Below, piece by piece: positions 15,259 to 22,180 of a stretch of 48,350 nt of DNA (position 1 is the stretch's first letter; the number at the start of each line of letters is the position of its first letter). Both the position numbers and the translations under genes were made by a program. The stretch comes from a virus. The notes below the pieces were generated by a model. It had not been told where the DNA came from. It saw nothing but the letters and a program-made list of their open reading frames with translations, and ran no database searches. The stretch covers positions 1 through 48,350 of IMG/VR virus record IMGVR_UViG_3300020027_000013; one strand, 5' to 3'.

Positions 15259-15669
15259 CTACAAATCTTCGCATCTTGGTACGCGGTAAAATTCGCCGCG
15301 AAGTTCGCGATACTCGTCTTGCTTGCGGTCGGTCTCACGTATGAGTCTATCCCGCTCGGCCGAATCAACTTCTTTGCAGCGCTTCGCTTGCAAAAAGCGT
15401 ATTTCACTAGCCACGCCATTCGACAGCGACAACGCTAAACGTTTCGAGTCGCGGTCTTGCGTTTCTTTAATAGCTTTGATTTCAGCTCTAAAATCGGCAG
15501 CCCGCGCGAAACCATAAGGTGACACAGCAACAGTAATTGCAAGCGCGCCAGCGAACGCCAATATAGACATTCGAGCCGTCCAAGAATGCATTGCCCTTCG
15601 GTACTTACGTTGTTCTTCTACGTCGTCCGACTGCGGCAAAGGCGGCGGATAAATGAACAAGAACTTCAT
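15259..15669 (-). CDS. Single-span membrane protein, first gene of the late unit
   Basis: 136 residues: cytoplasmic basic N-terminus, one span near residues 32-50 (ARMSILAFAGALAITVAVSP), then a charged helical domain with two Cys. It is the first gene after the promoter at 15695..15722 and is followed 3 bases later by the next membrane gene. A role in lysis timing is inferred; an inner-membrane Rz-like layout is a less likely alternative because a spanin pair already exists. Confidence 0.6.
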   Translation of the reverse strand: MKFLFIYPPPLPQSDDVEEQRKYRRAMHSWTARMSILAFAGALAITVAVSPYGFARAADFRAEIKAIKETQDRDSKRLALSLSNGVASEIRFLQAKRCKEVDSAERDRLIRETDRKQDEYRELRGEFYRVPRCEDL

Positions 15670-15694
15670 TGCTGCGCTCTAGCAGGTTTGCGCG

Positions 15695-15722
15695 AGTATA
15701 GGGCAGCTTGAGCGCGCGTCAA
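15695..15722 (-). promoter_or_regulatory. Late promoter, sigma70-like
   Basis: Minus strand: -35 TTGACG at 15722..15717, a 16-base spacer, and -10 TATACT at 15700..15695, ending 25 bases before the start of 15259..15669. It follows immediately after a terminator for the early unit. It is well placed to drive the membrane, fibre, lysis, packaging and structural genes. Confidence 0.8.
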
Positions 15723-15731
15723 CCCCAAAAG

Positions 15732-15762
15732 AAAAAGGCCGGCAAGGTTGCCCCTGCCGGCC
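15732..15762 (-). terminator. Rho-independent terminator of the early leftward unit
   Basis: Minus strand: an 8-bp GC-only stem GGCCGGCA/TGCCGGCC with a 10-base loop, followed by TTTTTC. It lies 32 bases after the stop of 15795..16388 and just before the late promoter, separating early and late transcription. Confidence 0.88.
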
Positions 15763-15794
15763 CGATTCCGCCGCGTCCTTGCGGCTACCAAGCG

Positions 15795-16388
15795 TTAGAG
15801 CTTGCGCCAGATGCGCGAGCCGCTAACGTCCCCTTCCTTCACGGAGCGCACGATAAACGTGCGAGTCTGCTTCGTCGCCGGAACCGACTGGTTCTTGCGA
15901 TTCAGCCGCATCTTCGGGGAGCCGTCTTCGTTCAACACGTCTTCAGAATAGCGTGCGTTGGCGGAACTGACGGTGCTGGCGAGATTCTTCGACGGCTTCG
16001 CGACAAAGAAGCTGTCGCCAACTTCCAAATCGGCAAACGGATACAGCGAGCCACCCGGCCGACCGCCGCCGCGACCAGAAACCGCCGGAATCGTAACGCC
16101 CTTCTGAATCTCGAACTTCGGTTTCGCAACTTCTCCGGTGCTATTCCCTGCCGCGTCCGTGCTACCGTTCGCCGTCGCTGCCGCCAAATCGGCCGTGTTC
16201 TTCTCGACGCCCTTTTGCGTTGCACGCGTTGCAAGCCGGCCCTTCTTGCTGGGGTCCGCCAACTCGGCATTGACTTCGACCAAGCCAAGACCAACCAACT
16301 CGTTGGCTTCAGCCTTGGGAACCCAAGTAAAATGCGGATCGGTCGCCATTGCAGCAACGATTGCCGCTAGTCCAATATTCTTTGCCAT
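15795..16388 (-). CDS. DUF7303-like protein, last gene of the early unit
   Basis: 197 residues. The N-terminal half (GLAAIVAAMATDPHFTWVPK...) looks like a small helical DNA-contact or interaction domain. The C-terminal half has SLYPFADLEVGDSFFV, S-S-A-N-A-R-Y-S, T-R-T-F-I-V-R-S-V-K-E and G-S-R-I-W-R-K-L. This matches a common phage domain often annotated DUF7303, also present in 23404..23676 and 24095..24364. Function unknown. An AGAGG ribosome site precedes the ATG, and a strong terminator follows the gene. Confidence 0.7.
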   Translation of the reverse strand: MAKNIGLAAIVAAMATDPHFTWVPKAEANELVGLGLVEVNAELADPSKKGRLATRATQKGVEKNTADLAAATANGSTDAAGNSTGEVAKPKFEIQKGVTIPAVSGRGGGRPGGSLYPFADLEVGDSFFVAKPSKNLASTVSSANARYSEDVLNEDGSPKMRLNRKNQSVPATKQTRTFIVRSVKEGDVSGSRIWRKL

Positions 16389-16446
16389 GTCCCTAAACCT
16401 CTTTTGTAGTGTTGAAAGAATTAAAAGTTAATCCACGAAAAGAATG

Positions 16447-16896
16447 TTAGCGCTTCGGCCTAGTCGGCGTCAAGGCTTTTTGCGAACTTTCTTTTGCAAA
16501 TTGATCCATGCCGATGATTGCAGCGCGACGAGCGTTTAAAATGAAGTTCTGCATTTGTGTTATTGAAGTTTCGAGCGCAACGGCTATCGGATGGTTTTGT
16601 CCACTCTCGGCCTTCGAACGTTCGTTAATAGATTCGGCAAGCTGTAAGATTTGCTCAAGACCATTAAACAACAAGCCTAAATTCTGGTACATAAACGGAG
16701 CCGATTCTAACAAGGTCATTACCTTTAGTCCGGGATCAGGACCAAGAATCGCCATAAAGCCGGGTTCGCCTGGCAAAATCGTACCATTGCGAATATCGAA
16801 CGCAGTTAACCAACCTCGAACAACACTAAGACCCAACACTTCGAGCTGCTCATCATTAAAAGTCTTTCCCCATTTCATATCAATCAGATTGCTCAT
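16447..16896 (-). CDS. Hypothetical protein
   Basis: 149 residues. Mixed N-terminus (MKWGKTFNDEQLEVLGLSVV), then long helices (NLGLLFNGLEQILQLAESIN). Its ATG overlaps the preceding stop by ATGA. No family is recognised. It is encoded at the distal end of the early leftward operon. Confidence 0.65.
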   Translation of the reverse strand: MSNLIDMKWGKTFNDEQLEVLGLSVVRGWLTAFDIRNGTILPGEPGFMAILGPDPGLKVMTLLESAPFMYQNLGLLFNGLEQILQLAESINERSKAESGQNHPIAVALETSITQMQNFILNARRAAIIGMDQFAKESSQKALTPTRPKR

Positions 16897-17081
16897 AATG
16901 CATCAACCTGATAAGGCTTAACCCGAACAACTTCAACTTTGGTCGAGTCAAGACGCACGTTAAATTCGCCAGTCTCCTTTGATGGTCGCTGAATGACTTC
17001 ACCTTGTCGGCCGTCGTACAGTTCATTAACCAAAGTCAGCTTAACCCGCTGGCCTAAAAATATATCACTTCGTGGAATCAT
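16893..17081 (-). CDS. Small KOW/SH3-like protein
   Basis: 62 residues. The pattern LGQRVKLTLVNELYDGRQGE followed by F-N-V-R-L-D and V-V-R-V resembles a small SH3/KOW barrel. It starts at an ATG after AGGTGACGA and overlaps the next gene by 4 bases. Possible RNA- or polymerase-binding regulator; this is pattern-based only. Confidence 0.55.
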   Translation of the reverse strand: MIPRSDIFLGQRVKLTLVNELYDGRQGEVIQRPSKETGEFNVRLDSTKVEVVRVKPYQVDAL

Positions 17082-17084
17082 TCG

Positions 17085-17267
17085 TCACCTAATTCGTATA
17101 TTGACCGGATTATTAGACCGGAATATAACTTCGTTGTCAACTAGGTAAACAGCGCCTAATCGTGCGCTGAGAATGGCGGCTATCTGCGCGGGCGACTTGC
17201 CCACAAGTGCCAGCGCCGACGCTATAAGCTTAGCGCGATAGACTTCACAACGTAGACAGCCGATCAT
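17085..17267 (-). CDS. Hypothetical 60-residue protein
   Basis: Starts with an ATGA overlap to the 45-residue gene upstream. It contains a helix SPAQIAAILSARLG and a short Cys pair (CLRCEV). Function unknown. Confidence 0.55.
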   Translation of the reverse strand: MIGCLRCEVYRAKLIASALALVGKSPAQIAAILSARLGAVYLVDNEVIFRSNNPVNIRIR

Positions 17268-17401
17268 TTACGATAGGCGAAAAGAAAGCGGTAATTTTTC
17301 GGGGGTTGCCAAGCGTGCGGCCAAACCAACCATTCGCGGCAAGCTCCGCAAGGGCATTTGAACCAAGCGGGAACCTTCCCCGCATTGCGGCTCGGTTTCA
17401 T
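17264..17401 (-). CDS. 45-residue Cys-rich peptide
   Basis: The small frame between two ATGA overlaps (start with 17398, stop with 17267) encodes a Trp-rich, basic peptide with CPCGAC (residues 16-21), a compact possible metal site. Coupling at both ends supports translation. No homology is claimed. Confidence 0.55.
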   Translation of the reverse strand: MKPSRNAGKVPAWFKCPCGACREWLVWPHAWQPPKNYRFLFAYRK

Positions 17402-17550
17402 TCGAGTATGTGAATCAGCTTAGAAGCGGCACAACGTTCGCATTGCTTCCAAGCTATGATAACCAAGCTGACAGTTTCGGTTTCGTCCGTAATGAAAGCG
17501 CGCTGCCGAATAAGCCATTTGTGGCGGAACCAACAGCGCCAATTTTTCAT
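17398..17550 (-). CDS. 50-residue basic Trp-rich peptide
   Basis: The ATG overlaps the stop of 17547..17738 (ATGA) and its TGA overlaps the next start (ATGA). The peptide begins MKNWRCWFRHKWLIRQRAF and contains C-E-R-C near residue 37, so it may bind metal or nucleic acid. Function unknown. Confidence 0.55.
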   Translation of the reverse strand: MKNWRCWFRHKWLIRQRAFITDETETVSLVIIAWKQCERCAASKLIHILE

Positions 17551-17738
17551 GTTAGACCGCCGCCAGTCTTGCCACCAAACAGCGTTGTTTCTTGCAGCAA
17601 TTCACTTATTTCCTGCTTTGGTGACAAGCCACGATAGAACGCTTCGCGGTCGCGTATTAGCTTTTCGTGCCGACGCGCGGCGTTAAAGTCGTTCGTCAAT
17701 TGCTTGCGAATTGCCAGCGCAAGCGGCGATATATTCAC
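17547..17738 (-). CDS. Hypothetical 63-residue protein
   Basis: The GTG start at 17738 is chosen because AGGA precedes it by 5 bases and GTGA overlaps the upstream stop; longer in-frame starts look non-coding. The product is a helix-rich charged protein (AIRKQLTNDFNAARRHEKLI). No family is recognised. Confidence 0.6.
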   Translation of the reverse strand: MNISPLALAIRKQLTNDFNAARRHEKLIRDREAFYRGLSPKQEISELLQETTLFGGKTGGGLT

Positions 17739-17956
17739 GATGTTCCTATGGTGCTGCATTCGGTGCAGTCGCCTTCTTCGTCTATCTCGTCCGTTTCGAA
17801 CCACCAACTGCACGTATTGCAACATTGCGTCAGTTCGTCAAGCGCTTCTAACAAAGCCGTGTCTTCAAGTTCAGCTTCGTCGGCCGCATTGTGCAAGCTG
17901 TTTGCGGTCCCTATCAAAGCTTCCGCAATTTCGTGCGCGCGGTCATTAGTATTCAT
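17735..17956 (-). CDS. Small zinc-ribbon-like acidic protein
   Basis: 73 residues. An acidic helix (NAADEAELEDTALLEALDEL) is followed by a compact C-C-N-T-C-x10-C-T-E-C arrangement, consistent with a zinc ribbon. Both ends overlap neighbours by 4 bases. Perhaps a transcription or nuclease accessory factor; role unknown. Confidence 0.6.
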   Translation of the reverse strand: MNTNDRAHEIAEALIGTANSLHNAADEAELEDTALLEALDELTQCCNTCSWWFETDEIDEEGDCTECSTIGTS

Positions 17957-18156
17957 GTTTCAATGGTCTCAAGGTCAACACGCGCTCCGTCAAACAACAC
18001 CGCGAGCTTGTCAGTCAGTAGATTCAACTCGCGCAACGCCGTATCAATCTCGCGCTTCAGAAGCGGCGGCGTTGACGCCTTAGCGGCTAGCCGCTCGATA
18101 CGTTGATGCCCCTTGATAACGCGTGCCAAGTGTACGCGGGCAATTCGTGCTTGCAT
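17953..18156 (-). CDS. Hypothetical helical protein
   Basis: 67 residues, preceded by AAGG, overlapping the next start by ATGA. Two helices with many Arg and Leu (ARVIKGHQRIERLAAKAS; REIDTALRELNLLTDKLAVL). Function unknown. Confidence 0.6.
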   Translation of the reverse strand: MQARIARVHLARVIKGHQRIERLAAKASTPPLLKREIDTALRELNLLTDKLAVLFDGARVDLETIET

Positions 18157-18157
18157 T

Positions 18158-18274
18158 TCAATACCTTTTGAACCAATTGAAGCCGCGCAAAAAGCGGCGT
18201 GATTGCCTTTGAGTAAATGGCGCTAAAGGTTGTTTGAAATGCCAGCGTTGGTGCTTGTGGCTCCAACGCAGCAC
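18158..18274 (-). CDS. Possible 38-residue basic peptide
   Basis: A GTG-started frame in the 140-base gap encodes a Trp/Arg/Phe-rich basic peptide ending RFLRGFNWFKRY. There is no strong ribosome site. The gap also holds a GCCGC/GCGGC hairpin near 18182..18198. Coding is uncertain. Confidence 0.25.
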   Translation of the reverse strand: MLRWSHKHQRWHFKQPLAPFTQRQSRRFLRGFNWFKRY

Positions 18275-18296
18275 CGCTATTCGTGCTCTCGCTCGC

Positions 18297-18815
18297 TTAC
18301 GACCTTGGCAAATTGCCGTTGAGAAAGTTGTCTATATCCATGACGGTATTGTACGGCAATACTCGCATTTGCAGCAAGTAGCGCTCGATTTCGTACACAG
18401 CCTTTTTCCAACCGAATGCCACGGTCCATACAAATCCTTGCGACTCAACGAACATCATGAAATCGCGTTGAACCGGCGTAACGTCAGACAGCCGGCCGTT
18501 CGCACGCTTCATTTCGATGTATAGACCGCTGAATCCGCCGGACTTGACAGGCAAGAAAATATCAGATACGCCGGCCTTAACACCTTCGGCCTTCAACTGC
18601 GCGGCTGCGACCTTATTACCGCGCGCTCCGGCGTTCGGTATGGCATGCAGCCAACGTAAGAACGGAACGGGATCGCCCGTAATCGGCAGCATGTGAGTCG
18701 AACTATAAGCGTTAGCAGCTGCAAAGCCGTAATTCATAGCAATGTTCGCCCAACAAAACACAGCCATTTGTTCGGCGTGCTCGGTTCCGCTTCCCGCTAG
18801 TTGCTCCGGCGTCAT
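18297..18815 (-). CDS. VRR-NUC family nuclease
   Basis: 172 residues. Conserved elements: E-H-A-E-Q with Glu15; IPNAGARG (59-66); GVKAGVSDIFLP (78-89) with Asp85; Y-I-E-M-K with Glu101 and Lys103; and Gln116. This is the PD-(D/E)xK core of VRR-NUC domains, structure-specific DNA nucleases that in phages often act at branched DNA. It starts with an ATGA overlap. It probably processes replication or recombination intermediates, possibly together with the Spo11-like protein encoded upstream. Confidence 0.85.
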   Translation of the reverse strand: MTPEQLAGSGTEHAEQMAVFCWANIAMNYGFAAANAYSSTHMLPITGDPVPFLRWLHAIPNAGARGNKVAAAQLKAEGVKAGVSDIFLPVKSGGFSGLYIEMKRANGRLSDVTPVQRDFMMFVESQGFVWTVAFGWKKAVYEIERYLLQMRVLPYNTVMDIDNFLNGNLPRS

Positions 18816-18997
18816 ATCTGTGACAACTTCAAAGCCGCAATAGTTGCGTCAGCGAAGTCAACCGCTGTCGTCGCAACCTGTTTAAGATCAAGCGTATGCG
18901 TATACGGCTTGGTCGAAATGACAGCATGTAGAGCTACCGCCGTCAACAACGGTCGGATAATTAGCTTTTCGAACTGTTCCAATTCTTCGGCGTTCAT
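18812..18997 (-). CDS. Hypothetical helical protein
   Basis: 61 residues from the ATG at 18997, with AAGGGG five bases upstream. An alternative start at 19030 (72 residues) has GGAGAG and an ATGA overlap with the preceding small gene. The product is one long acidic-to-hydrophobic helix (NAEELEQFEKLIIRPLLTAV). Its stop overlaps the nuclease start. Function unknown. Confidence 0.6.
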   Translation of the reverse strand: MNAEELEQFEKLIIRPLLTAVALHAVISTKPYTHTLDLKQVATTAVDFADATIAALKLSQI

Positions 18998-19026
18998 ATC
19001 AACCCCTTTTGAGTTGTGATTGAAGT

Positions 19027-19125
19027 TCATTTGATTTCTCTCCAAGGCATTCGGCCAAGCCATACGTCACCAGTACGGCTATTAACAATAACCATGAACA
19101 CCTGTCCATCTTTGGTGAATATCAC
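19027..19125 (-). CDS. 32-residue beta-hairpin-like peptide
   Basis: A GTG start overlaps the previous stop (GTGA), and its TGA overlaps the next ATG at 19030 (ATGA). It encodes a strand-turn-strand peptide (FMVIVNSRTGDVWLGRMPW). Linkage at both ends is the main support. Confidence 0.5.
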   Translation of the reverse strand: MIFTKDGQVFMVIVNSRTGDVWLGRMPWREIK

Positions 19126-19298
19126 GGCCACAAACTCGCGTTAAGATAGCGAATGAATGCGTGCGCTTGATAGTAAAGCGGCCCGCTGACGCGTTTCCAA
19201 ACGGACACTCGCCAAAAACCCTTGGAATAAGCAATGTGCGGCTTACCCGGTCGCGGCTCACGAAGTGTCGCATTCGTGAAACTGATTCGCTTATTCAT
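19122..19298 (-). CDS. 58-residue basic protein
   Basis: The ATG overlaps the stop of 19295..19582 (ATGA) and its TGA overlaps the next GTG (GTGA). Begins MNKRISFTNATLREPRPGKP and ends with an aromatic stretch (GPLYYQAHAFIRYLNASLWP). Rich in Arg and aromatic residues; may bind nucleic acid. Function unknown. Confidence 0.55.
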   Translation of the reverse strand: MNKRISFTNATLREPRPGKPHIAYSKGFWRVSVWKRVSGPLYYQAHAFIRYLNASLWP

Positions 19299-19582
19299 CT
19301 TGTCGCCAATCGCTCGCGCAACATGCGGGTAAGCTGTTCGACGCGCTTGACGCTAGCGCACAAGCCCAACGGCTCAATACGCATATTGCCGCTAGCCGTC
19401 ATAACATAGTGTGTCGGCTGTTGAACGTGAACAGCGGCGTAAGCCTTGGCGTAGCCTTCAAACGCCTTCTTACGTCGCTTGTCGTCGCGCTTGCCGGCCT
19501 TGGAGCGCGGCAAGGGTACGTTGTTGTCAACTAGATACGTTAACACACTTCGCGGACCCAAGTAGGACTTAATTTCGCTCAT
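19295..19582 (-). CDS. Hypothetical basic protein
   Basis: 95 residues with a lysine/arginine-rich segment (SKAGKRDDKRRKKAFEGYAK), a strand HYVMTASGNMRIE and a C-terminal helix. ATGA overlaps at both ends. Possibly a DNA- or RNA-binding regulator; no family recognised. Confidence 0.6.
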   Translation of the reverse strand: MSEIKSYLGPRSVLTYLVDNNVPLPRSKAGKRDDKRRKKAFEGYAKAYAAVHVQQPTHYVMTASGNMRIEPLGLCASVKRVEQLTRMLRERLATR

Positions 19583-19686
19583 TTGCGCCCCTTGGACTGC
19601 CGACGAACGTTATTATTAGAATTGCGCTTGACTCGCGCTATTCTACGCTTTTTGCTTCGCGCGTGCTTGTTTCGGCCGGCACTCAT
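19579..19686 (-). CDS. 35-residue highly basic peptide
   Basis: ATGA overlaps at both ends frame a peptide with 15 Arg/Lys (MSAGRNKHARSKKRRIARVK and onward). The composition suggests nucleic-acid binding. Confidence 0.55.
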   Translation of the reverse strand: MSAGRNKHARSKKRRIARVKRNSNNNVRRQSKGRK

Positions 19687-19775
19687 TTTCGTCTATCTAT
19701 CCAATGTGAATAAATAAAACCGGTTACAAAGATAGCGACACATTGCCAAACAAGAACCCAAGCTGCTTGGTTCAT
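19683..19775 (-). CDS. 30-residue single-span membrane peptide
   Basis: The frame starts in an ATGA overlap with 19772..20026 and ends in an ATGA overlap with the next gene. It encodes MNQAAWVLVWQCVAIFVTGF followed by I-Y-S-H-W-I-D-R-R-K: one membrane span and a positive end. Function unknown. Confidence 0.6.
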   Translation of the reverse strand: MNQAAWVLVWQCVAIFVTGFIYSHWIDRRK

Positions 19776-20026
19776 TTATCGCCCCGAATCGGTCGAACGT
19801 TCGAACGATCAGCAACCGCGACATTGCGACGGCTAGCCCGTAAACCGCGCTCGGCTGCGTCACGAACACGCTGGCGTCTATCTTCGTCCGCTTCGGCGCA
19901 ACATTGATCAATCAAACGCTTTGCGGCTTGCTCGCGTTCGAGCTTGCGAAGAAACGGCGACTTCGACGCTATGCGCTTAACAGGCACGTCAAACAGCGTG
20001 CCTTTAGTTGGGGGTTTGTACGGCAT
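19772..20026 (-). CDS. Hypothetical Arg-rich helical protein
   Basis: 84 residues from the ATG at 20026 (GGAG ten bases upstream; a TTG three codons earlier is the alternative). Charged helices (FLRKLEREQAAKRLIDQCCA; RRQRVRDAAERGLRASRRN). Likely a nucleic-acid-associated protein; no family recognised. Confidence 0.6.
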   Translation of the reverse strand: MPYKPPTKGTLFDVPVKRIASKSPFLRKLEREQAAKRLIDQCCAEADEDRRQRVRDAAERGLRASRRNVAVADRSNVRPIRGDK

Positions 20027-20041
20027 TGTAGGCAAACTCCG

Positions 20042-20338
20042 TTAATCGAAAGCGTGATTGAATACGACCGGACGAAACAAGCCGGCCGTCACCATATGGT
20101 AGCGCGATATACACAGAACGCAGCTACACGGCTCGCCAACGTCAAAATCAAATACTAAAGCAGCCGGCGGCTTATTCAAAGGAACGCCAACATAGAAATC
20201 GACTTCGGCAGAATCGCACATGATTATGTCCGTTTCCGACAGCGCGACCGTTCGCACAGTCGTATCGCGGTCGCTGTCGTCTTCGTCAGCGAACATGCAA
20301 CCAACGACAAAACCTAAACCAACAGCATTCGGCGTCAT
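20042..20338 (-). CDS. Hypothetical protein
   Basis: 98 residues, ATG preceded by AGGTGACTT. Acidic loop (FADEDDSDRDTTVR), strands, and a C-S-C-V-L-C triple Cys near residue 72. Function unknown. Confidence 0.6.
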   Translation of the reverse strand: MTPNAVGLGFVVGCMFADEDDSDRDTTVRTVALSETDIIMCDSAEVDFYVGVPLNKPPAALVFDFDVGEPCSCVLCISRYHMVTAGLFRPVVFNHAFD

Positions 20339-20345
20339 AAGTCAC

Positions 20346-20516
20346 CTAACCTGCAATCTCGTTGTCAGCGATCAAGACGCGATGCGTACCATACTCGCGC
20401 TTGACAGCATCGGGCCAGAAATCCCCCGGCGTGTCAACCTGCAAGACTTGACCGGCGGTCCAAAGTTCAAAGCCTTCGTCATTCCAGTAAACGTCACCGG
20501 TCTTTAACTTGTCCAT
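20346..20516 (-). CDS. 56-residue hypothetical protein
   Basis: ATG at 20516 three bases after the stop of the previous gene; its TAG lies 8 bases before the next gene. Compact beta-type sequence (LKTGDVYWNDEGFELWTAGQ; H-R-V-L-I-A-D). Filling the gap with clean frame boundaries supports coding. Function unknown. Confidence 0.6.
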   Translation of the reverse strand: MDKLKTGDVYWNDEGFELWTAGQVLQVDTPGDFWPDAVKREYGTHRVLIADNEIAG

Positions 20517-20517
20517 G

Positions 20518-20754
20518 TTAGCGCTCCAAGCACACTTTCAACAGCGAAGCGTCAAAAGCGTCAACCCCGCGACTCGCCATGTACGAAGCGAAGCGGATTC
20601 CACAAGCGGCGGTAGACTTCGCCAAATCCGACATTATTTTTGCGTCGCGAATGTCGGCCGTTTGATAGTTGCGTTCCTGACGAAAGGTCAAGCGCATAAA
20701 GATTGCGGTATCTTCGCCAGTCATTGCAAAGTCAAAGTCGTCAAGCTTAGGCAT
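20518..20754 (-). CDS. Hypothetical protein
   Basis: 78 residues from the ATG at 20754 (GGAG upstream). The longer TTG-started frame would include the promoter at 20798..20826 and is less likely. Contains FDFAMTGEDTAIFMRLTFRQ, which could form strands, then helices. First gene after the internal promoter. Function unknown. Confidence 0.6.
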   Translation of the reverse strand: MPKLDDFDFAMTGEDTAIFMRLTFRQERNYQTADIRDAKIMSDLAKSTAACGIRFASYMASRGVDAFDASLLKVCLER

Positions 20755-20797
20755 GGTTCGTTCGCTCCGTGTTCGTTTCTGTTCCGACCTTGGATAC

Positions 20798-20826
20798 AGC
20801 TTAAACGACAGAATTAACTGCGTCAA
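20798..20826 (-). promoter_or_regulatory. Internal early promoter, sigma70-like
   Basis: Minus strand: -35 TTGACG at 20826..20821, 17-base spacer, -10 TAAGCT at 20803..20798, ahead of 20518..20754. The -35 half is good and the -10 weaker. A CGTCTATAG sequence similar to the boxes at 24421..24616 lies just upstream (about 20847..20855). Confidence 0.5.
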
Positions 20827-20974
20827 TGGGACTTTTCTTAAGATTCCTATAGACGCTAGATCGCCTTTCGTTTCTAATGTCTAGGATTACGTCTTGGGTT
20901 GACTCCGGCGAGCGGCGTTCCGGGCCGCGATACAAAGCGGCAACAACAGCGGCGGCAATAGCTTTTGGCGACAT
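20801..20974 (-). CDS. Hypothetical 57-residue protein
   Basis: ATG at 20974 with GGAG eight bases upstream. Hydrophobic N-terminus (SPKAIAAAVVAALYRGPERR) then a polar basic tail; the R-G-P-E-R-R-S segment is typical of small phage/bacterial peptides but not diagnostic. Its stop lies inside the -10 of the internal promoter. Confidence 0.55.
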   Translation of the reverse strand: MSPKAIAAAVVAALYRGPERRSPESTQDVILDIRNERRSSVYRNLKKSPIDAVNSVV

Positions 20975-21043
20975 GAGCAAAACTCCGTTGATTGACGACG
21001 GTAGAAGTATACCGCCGGCAACCAACGGAAGGCCGTACCTAGA

Positions 21044-22078
21044 TCACACTTCAGACATATCGTCTTCGTGTTCGCCGTCGTAAACCCGGCCGTCGCCTTC
21101 GGCAATCTCGCCAACGAACGCAACCGCCTTACGCAAGTCAAACCGGTCAGCATTGAACTGACGCACGCGAACGTTCCATAGCTCGCGGTTATCGTCAGTA
21201 TCGAGAATCAAATCTACTTCGTCTTGAATCAAGGCCGAAATTACTTCCGGTGTCAACGCGTCTAATTCCCAAGACTCCGAGCCGAATTCTTCAACGTATT
21301 GCCCGGCGCGACTGTCGGTCAGCTTAGCGAAATTGGGCGGCGGGTTGTATTGCTCAACTTGATCCATGTTGAGCGCGAGCCGCTTGACTTCGACGTATGA
21401 GCCGCTGAATAGCGACAGCCGGTCGCAATTGTCGCGCGTCATATCCATACCGCTTGGATCATGGTCGCCCAAGTGCAACACAAGCGTTTCTTGATTGCCA
21501 TGCTCGCGGCGGTATTGAATTCTTTTCCCGGCGGCGTATAGCTCCGACTGCGAAGCGTAACCTTTGCATGCGAAGTAATTAATGTCCCATAGACGGCAAA
21601 CGCGCTCAACAACGCCGACTAGTGCATCCTTCTCGATCCACACTTCGAGCCGCACCGATTGGTTTTCCCAAAAATCAATCCGATAACGCTGATTGAGCTT
21701 GGCTATCGCGTCCGCTGGGTCTTCATACGTCGTATGCCCGCGCAAGAAGCGCGTTCGATCTTCGATTGAGTCCCAATCAATCAAGCCTGCTAAGCGTGCG
21801 TCGCTAACAACGTTTCCAAGCATGTCATAATTAGACTCGGCGTTAATCGTCGCAACGGCCCATCCTTCTGGGTCCGTTTCCTTGTCAACCCGACGCCAGC
21901 GGCTCTTGACCAACGCGAAGCGGTCAACGAACAAGTCGCGCGCGACGAACTGGTAATACAACTGTCGTAGCGTCAGCGTTAGCCCCTTGCGTTGATAGTG
22001 CGTCAGTATATCGTTCGCGTGCTGTATGACTAGCCGCGACTTATGATGAAAGTTCTTGTTTATAAATGGTTCGCGCAC
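21044..22078 (-). CDS. Spo11/topoisomerase VI-A-like TOPRIM protein
   Basis: 344 residues, GTG start after GAGG. Three blocks follow the type IIB topoisomerase A-subunit plan: LTLRQLYYQFVARDL (35-49), with a Tyr pair at 41-42 placed like the catalytic Tyr of the winged-helix domain; VWIEKDALVGVVE (146-158), with Glu149 as TOPRIM acid; and LHLGDHDPSGMDM (201-213), with Asp205 and Asp207. YFACKGYASQSELY between them fits the family. No B-subunit ATPase is encoded here, so it resembles stand-alone mini-A forms reported on mobile elements. It could cut or nick DNA during replication or recombination; activity is inferred. Confidence 0.7.
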   Translation of the reverse strand: MREPFINKNFHHKSRLVIQHANDILTHYQRKGLTLTLRQLYYQFVARDLFVDRFALVKSRWRRVDKETDPEGWAVATINAESNYDMLGNVVSDARLAGLIDWDSIEDRTRFLRGHTTYEDPADAIAKLNQRYRIDFWENQSVRLEVWIEKDALVGVVERVCRLWDINYFACKGYASQSELYAAGKRIQYRREHGNQETLVLHLGDHDPSGMDMTRDNCDRLSLFSGSYVEVKRLALNMDQVEQYNPPPNFAKLTDSRAGQYVEEFGSESWELDALTPEVISALIQDEVDLILDTDDNRELWNVRVRQFNADRFDLRKAVAFVGEIAEGDGRVYDGEHEDDMSEV

Positions 22079-22081
22079 GGT

Positions 22082-22180
22082 TCAACCTCTTCGACCTAAG
22101 AACCAATCGAATCCGAACTTATCGAGCGCAACATACGCCACAACAAAGATAATCAATAAGACTACTAACACTATCGACAT
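22082..22180 (-). CDS. 32-residue single-span membrane peptide
   Basis: ATG at 22180 overlaps the end of 22171..22503 by 10 bases; its TGA lies 4 bases before the GTG of the Spo11-like gene and carries that gene's GAGG site. Sequence MSIVLVVLLIIFVVAYVALD followed by K-F-G-F-D-W-F-L-G-R-R-G: one strong membrane span. Function unknown. Confidence 0.6.
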   Translation of the reverse strand: MSIVLVVLLIIFVVAYVALDKFGFDWFLGRRG

